A stretch of 7,418 bases of DNA, from the NCBI GenBank assembly GCA_027002665.1, contig JALWZK010000085.1:1-7418 (forward strand). Direction: 5' to 3'. Position 1 is the stretch's first letter. Each line of letters begins with the position of its first letter. Shown one piece after another: positions 6,146-7,418 of this stretch. The translations under genes were made by a program, and so were the position numbers. Under the pieces are notes generated by a model, which worked only from the letters and a program-made list of their open reading frames with translations, was not told the DNA's origin and ran no database searches. This DNA comes from Campylobacteraceae bacterium (GTDB lineage Bacteria > Campylobacterota > Campylobacteria > Campylobacterales > Sulfurovaceae).

Positions 6146-7418
6146 TTAATTATAGAGAGCATAGAAAAAAATTAACTCTGCTATAATAAGTATTAATAGA
6201 ACACTATCAACTATATATCTTAGATATCTATGATAACTACTTAAATAGTATAAACCTTGTGCAAAGATATAACCAATTATTGTAAATGAGCCTACAAAAT
6301 ATCTAAAATCACTATTGCATATAGATGGATAGGAGATAATAAATTTTAAGATTGATATGAGATTAATAACTACTACACCAAAAATTAATCTATTTAATAG
6401 ATTCTCTCTCTTAATATGAGCTATATAACTAAATACTCCAACTATATAGATTAGTCCAGAGATTAAAATAGCCCTCATAATATTTAAGAGATATGGAGTT
6501 CTATTTAAAAAGTATCTATAGTCAAATTCACCAAAAAGCATTGTGCCATATTGATATGTTGGAAACGAGTATCTTACACTATTGTCTCCAAACACAAAAC
6601 TATACCCTTGTGATATTAGATTGGATAGATGAAAAGATAAGAAGTAGCCACTATCCAGATGCTCTATGGTCTGCTTTGGAAACTCTGCACTATTTACCAG
6701 ATAGAAACCTCCGCTTAGAGGAGTATATAGATGCCATAGTGTCCAAGATAAAATAAAAACACCCATTACAGAGAAGATTAAAAGCTCTCTCCTTATAGCT
6801 TTTGTCTTAATATAAGTTATAATAAGTAGAGTAAATAGAAGTAACTCAACAGGGGCAGTTGAGAGTTTTGTTAAAAAGAGTAGAGTTGTAGCAGTTAGCG
6901 CAGAATAAAACCCTTTTTTAAAATTCTCTCTATATGATTTGACTATAAAGTATAGAGATATAACACTTAGGGAGAGGACAAGGGTATCATTATTTACCCT
7001 TGCACTCATATAGACTAAAGATGGAGTTAATGAGAGAAATAGCATAGCTACAACTTTAACCCAACTCTTAGAGGTTAGATAGTTTAAAAGTTTCGCACTA
7101 AATATTAAAAATAGAGATGATGAGATAACTGCAAATGAGCCTACTCCATATTGTAGAGCCTCCTTACTACTATATCCAAAATATAGAAATAGCTTATATA
7201 TAAGAGCAGAGATAATATAGTATAGTGGCTGTTGGGGATACTCCCAACCCCTATTTGGCATATATGGAAGTGCATAATTTTGAGATAGATATTTAATTAA
7301 ATCGATATGTCCATGCCAATCGTGTTGAAATAGCATAATGCCATACTTATTAAAGTATAATATACGAATTAAAATCCCTATAGAGACTATTATAAATATC
7401 AGTTTTGAAGATAAATAT
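6146..7418 (-). CDS. GT-C-type glycosyltransferase-like integral membrane protein (5' end beyond right edge)
   Basis: This is a polytopic inner-membrane protein with 423 residues visible. The frame stays open past the first internal ATG at 7334-7336 up to the window edge. Those extra 27 codons encode a hydrophobic helix (KLIFIIVSIGILIRILYF), so the true start lies outside the window. About twelve membrane segments can be counted. After the first comes a periplasmic-type loop with acidic residues and histidines (HDWHGHID, visible 32-39), then EYPQQPLYY (60-68). The latter resembles the P-P-L-Y-Y motif of the PMT/ArnT GT-C superfamily. An ARVNND segment (139-144) follows a later helix, and a large hydrophilic loop lies in the second half around visible residues 230-305. 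GT-C enzymes move sugars from polyprenyl-phosphate carriers onto glycans, lipids or proteins on the outer face of the membrane. It is 24 bp from the aldolase and may be co-transcribed, but no functional link is evident. The superfamily call is moderate and the acceptor unknown. Confidence 0.68.
   Translation of the reverse strand, partial: YLSSKLIFIIVSIGILIRILYFNKYGIMLFQHDWHGHIDLIKYLSQNYALPYMPNRGWEYPQQPLYYIISALIYKLFLYFGYSSKEALQYGVGSFAVISSSLFLIFSAKLLNYLTSKSWVKVVAMLFLSLTPSLVYMSARVNNDTLVLSLSVISLYFIVKSYRENFKKGFYSALTATTLLFLTKLSTAPVELLLFTLLIITYIKTKAIRRELLIFSVMGVFILSWTLWHLYTPLSGGFYLVNSAEFPKQTIEHLDSGYFLSFHLSNLISQGYSFVFGDNSVRYSFPTYQYGTMLFGEFDYRYFLNRTPYLLNIMRAILISGLIYIVGVFSYIAHIKRENLLNRLIFGVVVINLISILKFIISYPSICNSDFRYFVGSFTIIGYIFAQGLYYLSSYHRYLRYIVDSVLLILIIAELIFFYALYN

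Noticed and set aside
6493..6756. Plus-strand open frame of 87 codons
   Set aside because: It is antisense to the membrane protein gene, whose own frame is clearly the coding one (long hydrophobic helices, family motifs).
1..7418. CRISPR array, tRNA or rRNA genes, insertion sequence ends
   Set aside because: No spaced direct repeats, cloverleaf-like stretches, transposase-like frames or terminal inverted repeats were seen. The many short AGAG/CTCT and TATA runs reflect base composition and codon use.

Overview
This is an AT-rich window with heavy use of AGA, ATA and TTA codons and extended TGN-TAnAAT -10 elements. With its LutABC set, this suggests a Campylobacterota member (Sulfurimonas-, Sulfurovum- or Arcobacter-like). 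That placement is an inference from style and gene content, not from a marker gene.

Left edge (1-660), minus strand. A gene runs off the left end; about 143 N-terminal residues are visible and resemble the N-terminal part of HNH-endonuclease-domain proteins. Just upstream of it, and overlapping its start by 11 nt, is a decayed SAM-dependent methyltransferase. Motif I and the C-terminal strand region are still readable in one frame, but there are two stops, the middle is deleted and the N-terminus is gone. The pair looks like the wreck of a methyltransferase-nuclease (modification/restriction-like) operon. The sequence that is left now also holds the divergent promoter of the next operon.

Centre (672-3332), plus strand. 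lutA-lutB-lutC is a tight, overlapping operon for the iron-sulfur L-lactate oxidation complex (L-lactate to pyruvate, with electrons going to the respiratory chain). lutA starts with TTG behind a good Shine-Dalgarno sequence.

Right (3378-7418), minus strand, convergent with lut. Read in transcription order, there is a polytopic GT-C-type glycosyltransferase-like membrane protein that runs off the right edge, then a stand-alone class II aldolase of the rhamnulose-1-phosphate aldolase/short-chain dehydrogenase type, then an LsrK-type FGGY kinase. The aldolase matches only the aldolase half of the usual two-domain protein and stops where the dehydrogenase half normally begins. No lsr transporter, lsrG, lsrF, isomerase or dehydrogenase is visible. 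Kinase plus aldolase makes a minimal 'phosphorylate a deoxy-ketose, then split it into DHAP and an aldehyde' module. If the aldehyde is lactaldehyde, its oxidation product is lactate, which the neighbouring LutABC could use. This kinase-aldolase-LutABC arrangement is the most interesting biology in the window.
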